Source: an uncultured Gammaproteobacteria bacterium
GTDB lineage: Bacteria; Pseudomonadota; Gammaproteobacteria; UBA6429; Thiohalophilaceae
Assembly (NCBI GenBank): GCA_937967995.1
Contig: CALBTB010000005.1
Coordinates: forward strand, 62,001-126,000
DNA length: 64,000 nt
Reading direction: 5' to 3'
Below, one piece after another: positions 44,089 through 53,702 of the stretch; the stretch's first letter is position 1, and each line of letters starts with the position of its first letter. The notes beneath the pieces are model-generated. The model saw only the letters and a list, made by a program, of their open reading frames with translations, did no database searches and was not told the DNA's origin. A program made the position numbers and the translations under genes.

Positions 44089-46026
44089 TTATCCGGGTTG
44101 CCGTTGCTCAGTTTCGGGTGGGCTGGCCCACTTTGTCAGCAGCTCTCGGAGTTTTTCAATATCTATAGGCTTGGTCAGGTAATCGTCCATGCCGGCTTCC
44201 ATGCACTTGTCCAGCTCTTCCGCGACAACACTTGCGGTCTGGGCAATAATGACCGGACGCTTGTCCTTCGGCCACTCTTTGTGTATCTGGGCCGTCGCGT
44301 CAAGGCCATCCATTTCCGGCATATGAATATCCATCAGGACGATGTCGTACTCCTCCTTGCGCATTTCTTCCAGTGCCTCCCTGCCATTGGAGGCAATACA
44401 GGCTTCATAGCCCAGTTGCTCAAGAATACTTTCCGCCACAATCTGATTGACCGCATCATCCTCAACCAGCAGGATTTTCAGGTCATCATCATTTGCCTTC
44501 GCCGACACGTCATTTTCATCCTTACTACCTTCCATATCCGGAACGATATCCTCAGCCGGGTTCAGGTGCAAGGTAAAATAAAAGGTACTCCCCTTGTTCA
44601 GCTCACTGACCACCCAGATAGTACCCCCCATGAGCTCGATCAGGTGCTTACAAATGGACAGACCAAGTCCGGTACCACCGTATTTGCGCGTACGAGATGA
44701 ATCCGCCTGAGTAAATGAATCAAACAGCTTGCGGGTGTCTTTTTCGGCAATGCCAATGCCAGTATCGGATACGGAAAAAATCAGGCTGTCATCCTGCTTG
44801 AGATCTTCGACCACACTGATTTTGACTTCACCGCTCTCCGTAAACTTGATGGCATTACCTACCAGGTTAATCAGCACCTGTGCAATACGATTTTCATCAC
44901 CGGAATAACAGGTTTGTAAACTTTCACTAAGTTCATAGCTGAGTTTTATTCCTTTTTCCCTGGCACGTTCCTGAAATGTGTTCACGATATTCCCGATTAA
45001 TGATTCCAGATCAAAGGTGGTATCGACCAGCTCCATCGCACCCGCCTCGACCTTGGACAGGTCCAGTATGTCATCAATCAGGTTCATCAGGTTATTACCG
45101 CTTAACTTGATGACATCAATACATTCTTTCTGTTTTTCATTCAGCTCTGTTCGTTCCAGTACATCCGACATACCAATCACACCATTTAATGGTGTACGTA
45201 TTTCATGGCTCATGCTGGCCAGAAATGCAGACTTGGCCTGGTTGGCTTTTTCGGCGTCAATCTGCGCATGCTTGCGCGCTTCAACTTCCATCTGTAGATC
45301 CAGGGTACGCTCTTCGACAATCGCTTCGAGTTCTTCATTAATTCTGTTCAACTCGTCCCTTGCCTCAGTTAATTTACGTATCATGTTGTTGTAACTGGTT
45401 TGCAGGCTGGCGAGTTCATCATCTTTATGGCCTGGTTCCAGGATTTTAATTTCCTGCAGATTATTCATATTGATCGACTCGGTCTGGCTGGTCAGACTGG
45501 CCAACGGATTTACGATAATCTTTTGCATGAAATATATAAACAACAACCACAAAACAGCTGTTTTTATAACCGCAGTTATCAGGATAAGCAGAAACCCGAA
45601 TTTAACCCGGTCAAAGATGATGGATGTACTGGTGTAAATTTTTCCACTGCCCAGCACCTGTGGCCGCCCATTAGTGTCACGATAGACAATAGGAAACTCA
45701 TGTACGATTAGTTCCTTACCAACCCCGGTATGTCCCAGTGTAAGCACTTCGTCACCTGCATCAATTTTAATTCCCACCACATCCGGGTTACTCAACATCC
45801 CTTTCATAATAGATTGCAGCGAAGGTTTATCATACGTCCATAGCGCCGATGCGATGATGGGTAACATGGTTTCCTGCAGGTCGATTATTTCTGTCTCAAT
45901 TTCGTCGCCGGTGTGATTATATTCGGTCACCATGGCTGATATGGTCACAACGATGGTCACCACCAGGTACAAACCGAATACCGCCTTGAGTAACCGGGTT
46001 GCAATGGATTTATTCAGAGGAATCAT
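44089..46026 (-). CDS. Hybrid sensor histidine kinase
   Basis: 645 residues. Membrane segments at about 13-33 and 143-168 flank a periplasmic sensor region; HAMP (about 168-220), coiled coil, HisKA with His274 in SMSHEIRTPLNG, HATPase (NLVGNAIKFTE, DTGIGIAEKD, GTGLGLSICK) and a C-terminal receiver domain with Asp566 in VLMDIHMPEMDG. No Hpt domain and no output regulator are encoded beside it. The solute-binding protein gene is 17 bases upstream on the same strand, so that protein may deliver the signal to the periplasmic part. Confidence 0.95.
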   Translation of the reverse strand: MIPLNKSIATRLLKAVFGLYLVVTIVVTISAMVTEYNHTGDEIETEIIDLQETMLPIIASALWTYDKPSLQSIMKGMLSNPDVVGIKIDAGDEVLTLGHTGVGKELIVHEFPIVYRDTNGRPQVLGSGKIYTSTSIIFDRVKFGFLLILITAVIKTAVLWLLFIYFMQKIIVNPLASLTSQTESINMNNLQEIKILEPGHKDDELASLQTSYNNMIRKLTEARDELNRINEELEAIVEERTLDLQMEVEARKHAQIDAEKANQAKSAFLASMSHEIRTPLNGVIGMSDVLERTELNEKQKECIDVIKLSGNNLMNLIDDILDLSKVEAGAMELVDTTFDLESLIGNIVNTFQERAREKGIKLSYELSESLQTCYSGDENRIAQVLINLVGNAIKFTESGEVKISVVEDLKQDDSLIFSVSDTGIGIAEKDTRKLFDSFTQADSSRTRKYGGTGLGLSICKHLIELMGGTIWVVSELNKGSTFYFTLHLNPAEDIVPDMEGSKDENDVSAKANDDDLKILLVEDDAVNQIVAESILEQLGYEACIASNGREALEEMRKEEYDIVLMDIHMPEMDGLDATAQIHKEWPKDKRPVIIAQTASVVAEELDKCMEAGMDDYLTKPIDIEKLRELLTKWASPPETEQRQPG

Positions 46027-46043
46027 CGTTGTGTCAACGCAGA

Positions 46044-46757
46044 TTAGTGTCTTAACTTGTCCAGTGCCGCTTTTCTGATTTCAGCCAGCCGTCCGTTATC
46101 ACGCATTTTTTGAATGATTTTGTCCAACCGAGGTATCAGGTCCGCATTCTTTTTATGCAGGTAATGGTATAAAGGGTATTCCTGTATTGGCGGAGTCAAT
46201 GCGTATACACTTTTTATCCCTGTCTCTTTGAGAGTTTTCAATCCGTTCGCCTGAGCTGCTACTGCGATTTCAACTCGATCCGAGTCCAGCATCATAAACA
46301 GTTGTTTATTGGTTCCCACAGTAACAGGGTTCATTCCTGTGGTGCCTCGCTCGGCAAACTTGATACCAACCTGAATCCCTATTTTATAATCCTTGATGCT
46401 TTGCCAGCCATCGATAGTAAACTTGTGATGCTTACTGAAAGCGATGGCCTGCAGAACGTTAATCGCGGTCGGTACTGCTATTAGATTTGGATACTTTTTA
46501 TTAATATTGGCAATACGAAACACTTCACCATCCGCATCACCACTGTTGGAGGTTCGAATTGCACGCTCGGCGGGAAGTGGACGCATCGTTACGTCGATAC
46601 CCAGTTCCGCATAGGCTTCACGCAGCACGGTCATACTGATGTCAGAATTGACTGATCCTTCAATCGCCGTAAAGACGAGTGCATTTTGCTGTGCACAAAC
46701 GGTGAACGACCAGAACGCCGACACCAGAAAAAACACAACTGTTGAGAGTTTTCTCAT
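46044..46757 (-). CDS. Periplasmic solute-binding protein (SBP_bac_3-like)
   Basis: 237 residues with a Sec signal peptide (hydrophobic FFLVSAFWSF, cleavage near CAQ). The mature part resembles family 3 solute-binding proteins: RPLPAERAIR, then YKIGIQVGI and PLYHYLHKKNADL, closing with a helical IIQKMRDNGRLAEIRK. No ABC permease or ATPase genes are nearby. Instead it is the first gene of a pair with a hybrid histidine kinase, so it probably senses a small molecule rather than importing it. Confidence 0.85.
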   Translation of the reverse strand: MRKLSTVVFFLVSAFWSFTVCAQQNALVFTAIEGSVNSDISMTVLREAYAELGIDVTMRPLPAERAIRTSNSGDADGEVFRIANINKKYPNLIAVPTAINVLQAIAFSKHHKFTIDGWQSIKDYKIGIQVGIKFAERGTTGMNPVTVGTNKQLFMMLDSDRVEIAVAAQANGLKTLKETGIKSVYALTPPIQEYPLYHYLHKKNADLIPRLDKIIQKMRDNGRLAEIRKAALDKLRH

Positions 46758-46892
46758 GGAATACTCATCCCATATATATAGTAAGGAATAAATACTGTTT
46801 GGCTTATTGTTATATTCGTGTCGAACGGACTAAAACTTTATAGTACACAATTTCTTTGCATAATCACGTATTTAGCCAGTGCTAAAAACAAA

Positions 46893-46915
46893 AAAGGCCG
46901 CAAATTGCGGCCTTT
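46893..46915 (-). terminator. Rho-independent terminator of the atp operon
   Basis: AAAGGCCGC and GCGGCCTTT form a 9-bp GC-rich stem with a 5-base loop. On the minus strand it is followed by a run rich in T (TTTTTTG TTTTT), starting 22 bases after the atpC stop. A T-rich run on the other side makes it usable from the plus strand too, but no plus-strand gene ends here. Confidence 0.9.
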
Positions 46916-46937
46916 ATTTTTGTAAGGACTAGATAGT

Positions 46938-47360
46938 TTATTTGCGCTGTTTGCGTATTTTTTGAATCATTTGCAGTTGTGCAGCCGCTTCGGCCAGCTT
47001 GGCCAGGGCCTCGGCTTCTTCCATGTCGCCGGTCTTATCTTTCAGGGCCTGCTCAGCCCGCTTCTGTGCTTCCAGTGCCGCGGCTTCATCCAGGTCATGG
47101 GCACGCACAGCCGTGTCGGAAAGAATCGTCACAACGTGTGGCTGCACTTCCAGAATGCCACCACTGACGTAGATGGATTCCTCTTCGCCACCCTGCTTGG
47201 TGATTCGTACTTCACCGGGTTTCAGTGGTGTAATCATTTGCGTATGGCGCGGATAAATTCCCACTTCCCCGCGAACCGCCGGCGCAACGACGACTTCCAC
47301 GGTTCCGGAGAATAATTCTGTCTCCGCACTTACGATGTCACAATGCATGGTCATGGCCAT
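46938..47360 (-). CDS. atpC: ATP synthase epsilon subunit
   Basis: 140 residues. Opens MAMTMHCDIVSAETELFSG, the same pattern as E. coli AtpC; the beta-sandwich carries GEVGIYPRHTQMITPLKPG and YVSGGILEVQP, and the C-terminal helical hairpin is Ala/Glu-rich. Part of the F1 rotor and inhibitor of ATP hydrolysis. Last gene of the operon, 73 bases after atpD, with the terminator just beyond. Confidence 0.97.
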   Translation of the reverse strand: MAMTMHCDIVSAETELFSGTVEVVVAPAVRGEVGIYPRHTQMITPLKPGEVRITKQGGEEESIYVSGGILEVQPHVVTILSDTAVRAHDLDEAAALEAQKRAEQALKDKTGDMEEAEALAKLAEAAAQLQMIQKIRKQRK

Positions 47361-47433
47361 ATATTATCTCTCATGTTACTCATAATCCACAGAGGACACA
47401 GCGCACGAGTGCCCTCCATGGTAATCATGTTGC

Positions 47434-48810
47434 TTACAGGCTCTTGGCCTTTTCGACTGCTTCGTCGATGGTGCCCACCATGTAGAAAGCCTGTTCCGGC
47501 AGGTGATCATACTCACCTTCCACAATCGCCTTAAATGCCGCGATGGTATCTTTCAACGATACATATTTACCGGGTGCACCGGTGAACACTTCTGCCACGA
47601 AGAACGGCTGTGACAGGAAGCGCTGAATCTTACGTGCACGGGATACCGTCTGCTTGTCTTCTTCTGACAGTTCGTCCATACCCAGGATCGCGATGATGTC
47701 CTTGAGTTCCTTGTACTTTTGCAGAATGCCCTGTACCGCACGCGCTACACCATAATGCTCTTCACCAATGACGTGCGGGTCGAGCTGGCGAGAAGTCGAG
47801 TCGAGCGGATCCACCGCCGGGTAGATACCCAGTTCCGCTACCTGACGCGACAGTACCAGCGTCGCATCCAGGTGCGAGAAGGTGGTGGCCGGTGACGGGT
47901 CGGTCAGGTCGTCGGCAGGAACGTATACGGCCTGGAATGAGGTAATCGAGCCAGTCTTGGTGGAGGTAATCCGCTCTTGCAGGATACCCATCTCCAGGGC
48001 CAGGGTTGGCTGGTAACCTACCGCAGAAGGCATACGACCCAGCAGCGCAGATACCTCGGTACCAGCCAGGGTATAACGGTAGATATTATCGATGAACATC
48101 AGTACGTCACGGCCCTCATCACGGAAGAACTCCGCCATGGTCAGACCGGTCAGCGCGACACGCAGGCGGTTACCCGGTGGCTCATTCATCTGACCATAAA
48201 CCAGCGCTACCTTGTCGATTACGCCACCTTCGGTCATTTCGTGGTAGAAGTCGTTACCTTCACGAGTACGTTCACCGACACCCGCAAATACCGAGTAGCC
48301 ACTGTGCTCGACGGCGATGTTACGAATCAGCTCCATCAGGGTTACGGTTTTACCAACACCGGCACCGCCGAACAGACCGATTTTACCGCCCTTGGCGATC
48401 GGCATGATCAGGTCGATAACCTTGATACCGGTTTCGAGGATTTCAACCGACGCGGCCTGTTCCGCATAAGTCGGCGGCTTGCGGTGAATCGGTAATGTCT
48501 GCTCTGCACCAATCGGGCCGGCTTCGTCTACCGGCTCACCCAGCACATTCATGATGCGGCCCAGCGTCTTTTGACCAACCGGCACATTAATCGGCGCACC
48601 GGTATTGCTCACTGCCATTTCACGTTTCAGACCATCGGTCGAACCCATGGCGATGGTACGCACTACGCCGTCACCTAATTGTTGCTGCACTTCCAGGGTC
48701 AGACTGGCATCGTCGACCTTCAGTGCATCGTAAACCTTGGGCATGGCATCACGCGGAAATTCCACGTCGATGACCGCGCCAATGATTTGTACGATTTTTC
48801 CAGCACTCAT
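47434..48810 (-). CDS. atpD: ATP synthase beta subunit
   Basis: Catalytic F1 subunit, 458 residues. Walker A GGAGVGKT at residues 148-155, GERTREGNDFYHE with the catalytic Glu, and the Walker B region DVLMFIDNIYRYT. Length and domain order are normal for the family. Follows atpG by about 100 bases, the largest gap inside the operon apart from atpD-atpC. Confidence 0.99.
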   Translation of the reverse strand: MSAGKIVQIIGAVIDVEFPRDAMPKVYDALKVDDASLTLEVQQQLGDGVVRTIAMGSTDGLKREMAVSNTGAPINVPVGQKTLGRIMNVLGEPVDEAGPIGAEQTLPIHRKPPTYAEQAASVEILETGIKVIDLIMPIAKGGKIGLFGGAGVGKTVTLMELIRNIAVEHSGYSVFAGVGERTREGNDFYHEMTEGGVIDKVALVYGQMNEPPGNRLRVALTGLTMAEFFRDEGRDVLMFIDNIYRYTLAGTEVSALLGRMPSAVGYQPTLALEMGILQERITSTKTGSITSFQAVYVPADDLTDPSPATTFSHLDATLVLSRQVAELGIYPAVDPLDSTSRQLDPHVIGEEHYGVARAVQGILQKYKELKDIIAILGMDELSEEDKQTVSRARKIQRFLSQPFFVAEVFTGAPGKYVSLKDTIAAFKAIVEGEYDHLPEQAFYMVGTIDEAVEKAKSL

Positions 48811-48911
48811 TTTGCCGTTCCTCTTAACTTAATCTTAAATCTATGTTCTGTCTGCAAATGCCAATCAATAGACCGCTTGTATTATTTGCAGACGGTAAAA
48901 TTCATTAACTC

Positions 48912-49778
48912 TTAAACTGCCGCCGCACCGCTGACGATCTCGGAAATTTCCTGTGTGATCGCCGCCTGGCGTGCCTTGTTATAGGCTAGTTGTAATTCAT
49001 CAATCAGGTTGCCCGCATTATCCGACGCGGCCTTCATGGCAATCATTCGCGCTGCCATTTCACAGGCGATGTTTTCGATGACACCCTGATAAACCAGTGA
49101 CTCGATATAACGAATCATCAGGTTATCCAGCACTTCCTTGGCATCCGGTTCGTAGATGTAATCCCAGTGATGCTTGAGTTCGTCTTCTTCCTTGATTGAA
49201 GAGACCGGAAGTAACTGACTCACCTGCGGTGTCTGGGTCATGGTGTTCACAAAATCATTGTGCACCAGATACAACCGATCGATTTTGCCTTCATTGTAGG
49301 CATCGAGCATGACCTTGACGGTGCCGATCAGATCGTTGATGGACGGCGCATCACCCAGCTGACTGGTTTGCGAAATAATGTCGCCTTTCATACGCTTGAA
49401 AAAGCCGGTGCCCTTGCTGCCAATCGTGCAATAGTCGACACCAACTCCCTGTTGCGCCCAATCTTTCATGCTGTTCAGTACGGCCTTGAACAGGTTGATA
49501 TTCAGGCCACCACACAAGCCACGATCAGTTGAGATGATGATGTAACCAACACGCTTCACCTCTTCACGATCCAGCAGGTAAGGGTGCTTGTACTCGGTGT
49601 GCGCAAAGGCCAGGTGATGAATAACCTGGCGCATCTTGTCGGAATACGGACGCGATGCGGCCATGCGATCCTGAGCCTTACGCATTTTTGATGCGGCAAC
49701 CATTTCCATCGCCGAGGTGATCTTCTGAGTATTCTGAATACTCTTGATCTTGGTGCGTATCTCTTTACCGCTGGCCAT
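48912..49778 (-). CDS. atpG: ATP synthase gamma subunit
   Basis: Central rotor shaft, 288 residues. N-terminal helix KEIRTKIKSIQNTQKITSAM and C-terminal helix ASDNAGNLIDELQLAYNKAR, the coiled coil that turns inside the alpha/beta ring. GLCGGLNINLF is the conserved loop. Starts two bases after the atpA stop. Confidence 0.98.
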   Translation of the reverse strand: MASGKEIRTKIKSIQNTQKITSAMEMVAASKMRKAQDRMAASRPYSDKMRQVIHHLAFAHTEYKHPYLLDREEVKRVGYIIISTDRGLCGGLNINLFKAVLNSMKDWAQQGVGVDYCTIGSKGTGFFKRMKGDIISQTSQLGDAPSINDLIGTVKVMLDAYNEGKIDRLYLVHNDFVNTMTQTPQVSQLLPVSSIKEEDELKHHWDYIYEPDAKEVLDNLMIRYIESLVYQGVIENIACEMAARMIAMKAASDNAGNLIDELQLAYNKARQAAITQEISEIVSGAAAV

Positions 49779-49780
49779 GT

Positions 49781-51322
49781 TTAAAAGGTACCTGTTTTCT
49801 TGAAGCCATCCAGTGCCGCTTTCATCTTGGATGCGATGTCATCGTTGAAATCGCCGCTCTCGTTAATGGCATCCAGTAAATCCTTGTTATTGGATTTCAG
49901 GTAGGCCTGCATGGCGTCTTCAAATGCGACAACCTTGTTAACCGGCACATCGTCCAGATAACCTTCATTCGCGGCAAATAATGAGAACGCCTGCTCGGCC
50001 ACACCCATTGGCTTGTACTGCGCCTGTTTCATGAGTTCGGTAACACGCTGACCACGGTCAATCTGTTTGCGAGTCGCTTCATCCAGGTCCGAGGCAAACT
50101 GGGCAAACGCCGCCAGTTCGCGATACTGAGCCAGTGACAGACGTACACCACCACCGAGTTTCTTGATGATCTTGGTCTGGGCTGCACCACCCACACGCGA
50201 TACGGACAGACCGGCGTTGATGGCCGGACGAATACCGGCGTTAAACAGATCCGATTCCAGGAAGATCTGACCGTCGGTAATCGAAATCACGTTGGTCGGT
50301 ACAAACGCGGATACGTCACCAGCCTGTGTTTCAATAATCGGTAATGCCGTTAATGAACCGGTCTTGCCTTTGACTTCACCATTCGTGAGTTTTTCCACTT
50401 CTTCGGCATTAATCCGTGCAGCACGTTCCAGCAGGCGTGAGTGTAAATAGAACACGTCACCAGGATACGCTTCACGACCCGGCGGACGACGCAGCAACAG
50501 GGATACCTGGCGATAGGCCCAGGCCTGCTTGGTGAGGTCATCATAAATAATCAGGGCATCTTCACCGCGATCGCGGAAGTATTCACCCATGGCGCAACCG
50601 GCGTAAGGCGCTATGTATTGCATTGCTGCTGAATCAGCCGCATTCGCCGCGACCACGATGGTGTGTTCCATGGCACCAAATTCTTCGAGCTTGCGCACAA
50701 CGGCCGCAACGGACGAAGCTTTTTGACCGACGGCAACGTAAATACACTTAACACCGGTACCTTTCTGGTTAATGATGGCATCCACGGCCACTGCAGTTTT
50801 ACCCGTCTGACGGTCACCAATGATCAATTCACGCTGACCACGGCCAATTGGCACCATCGCGTCAATCGCTTTCAGGCCAATCTGCACTGGCTGGTCAACT
50901 GACTTACGCGCGATAACACCCGGCGCAATCTTTTCAATCGGTGAGCTGAGATCCGTATCGACCGTTCCCTTACCGTCAATCGGCTGACCCAGTGAGTTCA
51001 CAACGCGACCCAGCAGTTGCGGACCAACCGGTACTTCCAGAATACGGCCGGTACATTTGACCTTGTCGCCTTCAGAAATATGTTCGTAGTCACCCAGTAC
51101 CACGGCACCGACAGAATCCTGTTCCAGGTTCAGTGCCATACCAAATGTGTTGTTGGGAAATTCGATCATTTCACCGTACATCACATCTGCCAGGCCATGA
51201 ATTCGCACCACACCGTCGGCGATGGATACAACCGTACCTTCGTTTCGAGCTTCACTGACGACTTCAAAGCTCTCGACGCGCTTTTTAATCAGTTCGCTGA
51301 TTTCAGATGGGTTTAATTGCAT
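49781..51322 (-). CDS. atpA: ATP synthase alpha subunit
   Basis: Regulatory F1 subunit, 513 residues, the same length as E. coli AtpA. Walker A GDRQTGKT at residues 169-176; the arginine finger lies in the SVSRVGGAAQ segment. N-terminus MQLNPSEISELIKKRVESF is typical. Fifty bases separate it from atpH. Confidence 0.99.
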   Translation of the reverse strand: MQLNPSEISELIKKRVESFEVVSEARNEGTVVSIADGVVRIHGLADVMYGEMIEFPNNTFGMALNLEQDSVGAVVLGDYEHISEGDKVKCTGRILEVPVGPQLLGRVVNSLGQPIDGKGTVDTDLSSPIEKIAPGVIARKSVDQPVQIGLKAIDAMVPIGRGQRELIIGDRQTGKTAVAVDAIINQKGTGVKCIYVAVGQKASSVAAVVRKLEEFGAMEHTIVVAANAADSAAMQYIAPYAGCAMGEYFRDRGEDALIIYDDLTKQAWAYRQVSLLLRRPPGREAYPGDVFYLHSRLLERAARINAEEVEKLTNGEVKGKTGSLTALPIIETQAGDVSAFVPTNVISITDGQIFLESDLFNAGIRPAINAGLSVSRVGGAAQTKIIKKLGGGVRLSLAQYRELAAFAQFASDLDEATRKQIDRGQRVTELMKQAQYKPMGVAEQAFSLFAANEGYLDDVPVNKVVAFEDAMQAYLKSNNKDLLDAINESGDFNDDIASKMKAALDGFKKTGTF

Positions 51323-51372
51323 TGTCTAATCCTCAAATAATTAATTCTTTAGCTCGTCACGCTCAGGTTCTG

Positions 51373-51909
51373 CTAGTGCATCAATGCGGTGGTGAGTTTG
51401 TTGAGCTGACCACTGACCGAACCATCGATCACCAGGTCGCCCGCACGCACGATGGCGCCACCCAGCAGATTTTCATCAACCTTTGACACCAGATTCACGT
51501 TACGACCCAGGCGTTTTTTCAGGCCTTCAATCAACGTGGACTTTTGTGCATCACTGAGCGGGAAGGCTGATATCACTTCCGCGTCCACTGTACGCTCGGC
51601 TTCAGCACGATGCTGGTTATACAGGGTGACTATCTCGGGCAGTATCGCAAGGCGTTTGTTGTCGATCAGCACCTTGATAAAATTCCTGCCCACGTCATTT
51701 AATTGATCATCACAAACCTGCAGCATTAATTTGGTTAACTGCTCCTGATTAATGGCCGGGTTACTGATGTACTGCTGCATTACTACGTCAGTGACGACGA
51801 CAGCAGCAAATCCCAGCATCTCGGACCATTTGGCCAGATCGTTCTGCTCTTTAGCCAGCTCAAACGCGGCTAATGCATAGGGCCGGGCGATGGTACTTTT
51901 TTCTGCCAT
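51373..51909 (-). CDS. atpH: ATP synthase delta subunit
   Basis: Peripheral-stalk subunit that joins F1 to subunit b. 178 residues; N-terminal helical bundle with ARPYALAAFELA, C-terminal signature NLVSKVDENLLGGAIVRAGD. Starts nine bases after the atpF stop. Confidence 0.97.
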   Translation of the reverse strand: MAEKSTIARPYALAAFELAKEQNDLAKWSEMLGFAAVVVTDVVMQQYISNPAINQEQLTKLMLQVCDDQLNDVGRNFIKVLIDNKRLAILPEIVTLYNQHRAEAERTVDAEVISAFPLSDAQKSTLIEGLKKRLGRNVNLVSKVDENLLGGAIVRAGDLVIDGSVSGQLNKLTTALMH

Positions 51910-51918
51910 GTCGTCCCC

Positions 51919-52389
51919 TTACAGCTGAGCCGCCAGATCTTTAATAAGATCTTCGTTGGCCTTCTCATCGATGTTTTTCTTCAACACCTTACTGGCACCG
52001 GCAACGGCCAGTGATACCACCTGGCCACGCAGTTCTTCACGAGCACGTGTCACGTTCTGATCAATTTCCGCCTGTGCAGCATGAATGATGCGTTCACCCT
52101 CGGCTTTGGCATCATTCTTGGCCTGATCGACGATTTCATTGGCACGCTTTTCCGCCTGACGAATAATTTCGCCTGCCTGGTTCTTGGCGTCTTTCAGAAT
52201 GTCTGCAGCGCGCTGCTTGGCAAGTTCTTCTTCGTGCTGACCTTTTTCCGCAGCAGCCAGGCCATCGGCGATTTTATTACGGCGCTCTGTGAGCGCTTTC
52301 ATAATCGGCGGCCAGACGAACTTCAGGCAGAACCAGATGAAGAAGAAAAAGGTAATGCTTTGACCGATGAGCGTGTAGTTAATATTCAT
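51919..52389 (-). CDS. atpF: ATP synthase b subunit
   Basis: Stator stalk. 156 residues, as in E. coli. One N-terminal membrane helix (about 6-25, ending at FVWPPI), then a long charged coiled coil, Ala/Glu/Lys-rich. A single b gene, with no b' copy, as usual in Gammaproteobacteria. Confidence 0.97.
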   Translation of the reverse strand: MNINYTLIGQSITFFFFIWFCLKFVWPPIMKALTERRNKIADGLAAAEKGQHEEELAKQRAADILKDAKNQAGEIIRQAEKRANEIVDQAKNDAKAEGERIIHAAQAEIDQNVTRAREELRGQVVSLAVAGASKVLKKNIDEKANEDLIKDLAAQL

Positions 52390-52426
52390 ACGCTGTTCCT
52401 AAATAATTGGTGGTTACTCGCAGTCC

Positions 52427-52678
52427 TTATCCCGCTGCACCCGGTGCAACAGCAAAGATCACGTAGAAGGCAATACCCACAGCAATCATTGGTACCGCGT
52501 CGGTCAGACCCATCATGATGAAGAACTGGGTACGCAGTAACGGAATCAGTTCCGGCTGACGTGCAGCACCTTCCAGGAAACGACCACCCAATACACCAAT
52601 ACCAATCGCGGCACCCAGTGCGCCAAGACCCATCATTAAGGCGCCAGCAATAAATAAGGTTGCTTGTACTTCAGTCAT
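52427..52678 (-). CDS. atpE: ATP synthase c subunit
   Basis: Proteolipid ring subunit, 83 residues, two membrane helices joined by the polar loop ARQPEL. The ion-carrying carboxylate is Asp60 in GLTDAVPMI. The Na+-type residues (Gln and Ser/Thr around the carboxylate) are not evident, so H+ coupling is likely. GxGxG-type packing glycines lie in the first helix (LGALGAAIGIGVLGG). Confidence 0.98.
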   Translation of the reverse strand: MTEVQATLFIAGALMMGLGALGAAIGIGVLGGRFLEGAARQPELIPLLRTQFFIMMGLTDAVPMIAVGIAFYVIFAVAPGAAG

Positions 52679-52721
52679 TGTTTTCTCCTATTTCAGAAAT
52701 TCTCAAAAAATAAAAACTCGA

Positions 52722-53669
52722 TTAATGATCATCACCGGTCTGGTAGGCCATATCCATGTACACAATCGCCAGTGTCATGAATATGAATGCCTGTAACGTG
52801 ATAATCAGAATGTGGAAAATGGCCCAGCCTAACTGCAGGAAGCCGCCAAAAATACCCATCACCCAGCCTGCACTGTATAGTAATGCGATCAGGATAAAGA
52901 TCATTTCACCGGCATACATGTTTCCGTAAAGACGCAGCGACAGTGAAAGCGGTTTGGCCAGAAGCGATACAAACTCCAGCACAAAGTTAACCGGTACAAA
53001 AATGAGGTACTGCACGATCACGTTCTTGGAGCTGAACGGGTGCAGGGTCAGTTCCCCCGCGAAACCACCGACGCCCTTGATCTTGATGCTGTAAAAAAGC
53101 ATCAGTGCAAATACTGCCAGTGACATACCAAACGTGGCGTTCGGATCGGTTGAAGGAACCACCTTGAAATAGACATGGTGCGGATCAACACCGAAGAACG
53201 ACTCACCAATTTTGCCGGCCAGTACGGGTAGCCAGTCAACGGGAATGAGATCCATAAAGTTCATCAGGAACACCCAGATGAAAATCGTCAATGCCATCGG
53301 GGCAACCAGGTCATTTTTCGCGGTGAATGAACCGCGCACGGAGGTATCGATGAACTCGCATACCCACTCAACAAAATTTTGCAGACCGCTGGGTGTCTCG
53401 GCGGTCGCCTTGCTGGCGGCTTTACGGAACAACCATATAAAAAGGAGACCAAGCGAAATGGACCAGAACATGGTATCCAGGTGGATGGAATGAAAACCCA
53501 TGGCCTGGGCTTCACCGGCACAGTGCGCAAACTGCCAGCCGGCTTCCTGTACGGCAGGCATGCCGTCGCCACACAGCTTTTGCCCGACAGCGTGCTCGGG
53601 CATGTCTCCAAAGGTCCAGTTAGTTAGGTGGTGTGTAATATATTGCGCAGAAGTCTGTTCACTCGCCAT
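52722..53669 (-). CDS. atpB: ATP synthase a subunit
   Basis: Stator half-channel subunit, 315 residues, longer than E. coli (271) owing to an extended N-terminal region of about 60 residues that includes two Cys (LCGDG, AHCAG). The essential Arg lies in LSLSLRLYGNMYAGE. Five to six membrane helices. Starts 33 bases after the atpI stop. Confidence 0.97.
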   Translation of the reverse strand: MASEQTSAQYITHHLTNWTFGDMPEHAVGQKLCGDGMPAVQEAGWQFAHCAGEAQAMGFHSIHLDTMFWSISLGLLFIWLFRKAASKATAETPSGLQNFVEWVCEFIDTSVRGSFTAKNDLVAPMALTIFIWVFLMNFMDLIPVDWLPVLAGKIGESFFGVDPHHVYFKVVPSTDPNATFGMSLAVFALMLFYSIKIKGVGGFAGELTLHPFSSKNVIVQYLIFVPVNFVLEFVSLLAKPLSLSLRLYGNMYAGEMIFILIALLYSAGWVMGIFGGFLQLGWAIFHILIITLQAFIFMTLAIVYMDMAYQTGDDH

Positions 53670-53702
53670 TGGTAGTTAATTTCCAAAAGTTTTAAATTCT
53701 TT

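Noticed and set aside
44098..44700. 200-codon plus-strand open frame antisense to the hybrid kinase
   Set aside because: Lies wholly inside a clear gene, no family features, no ribosome site; a shadow frame.
47977..48495. 172-codon plus-strand frame inside atpD
   Set aside because: Antisense to a highly conserved gene; composition follows atpD codon usage.
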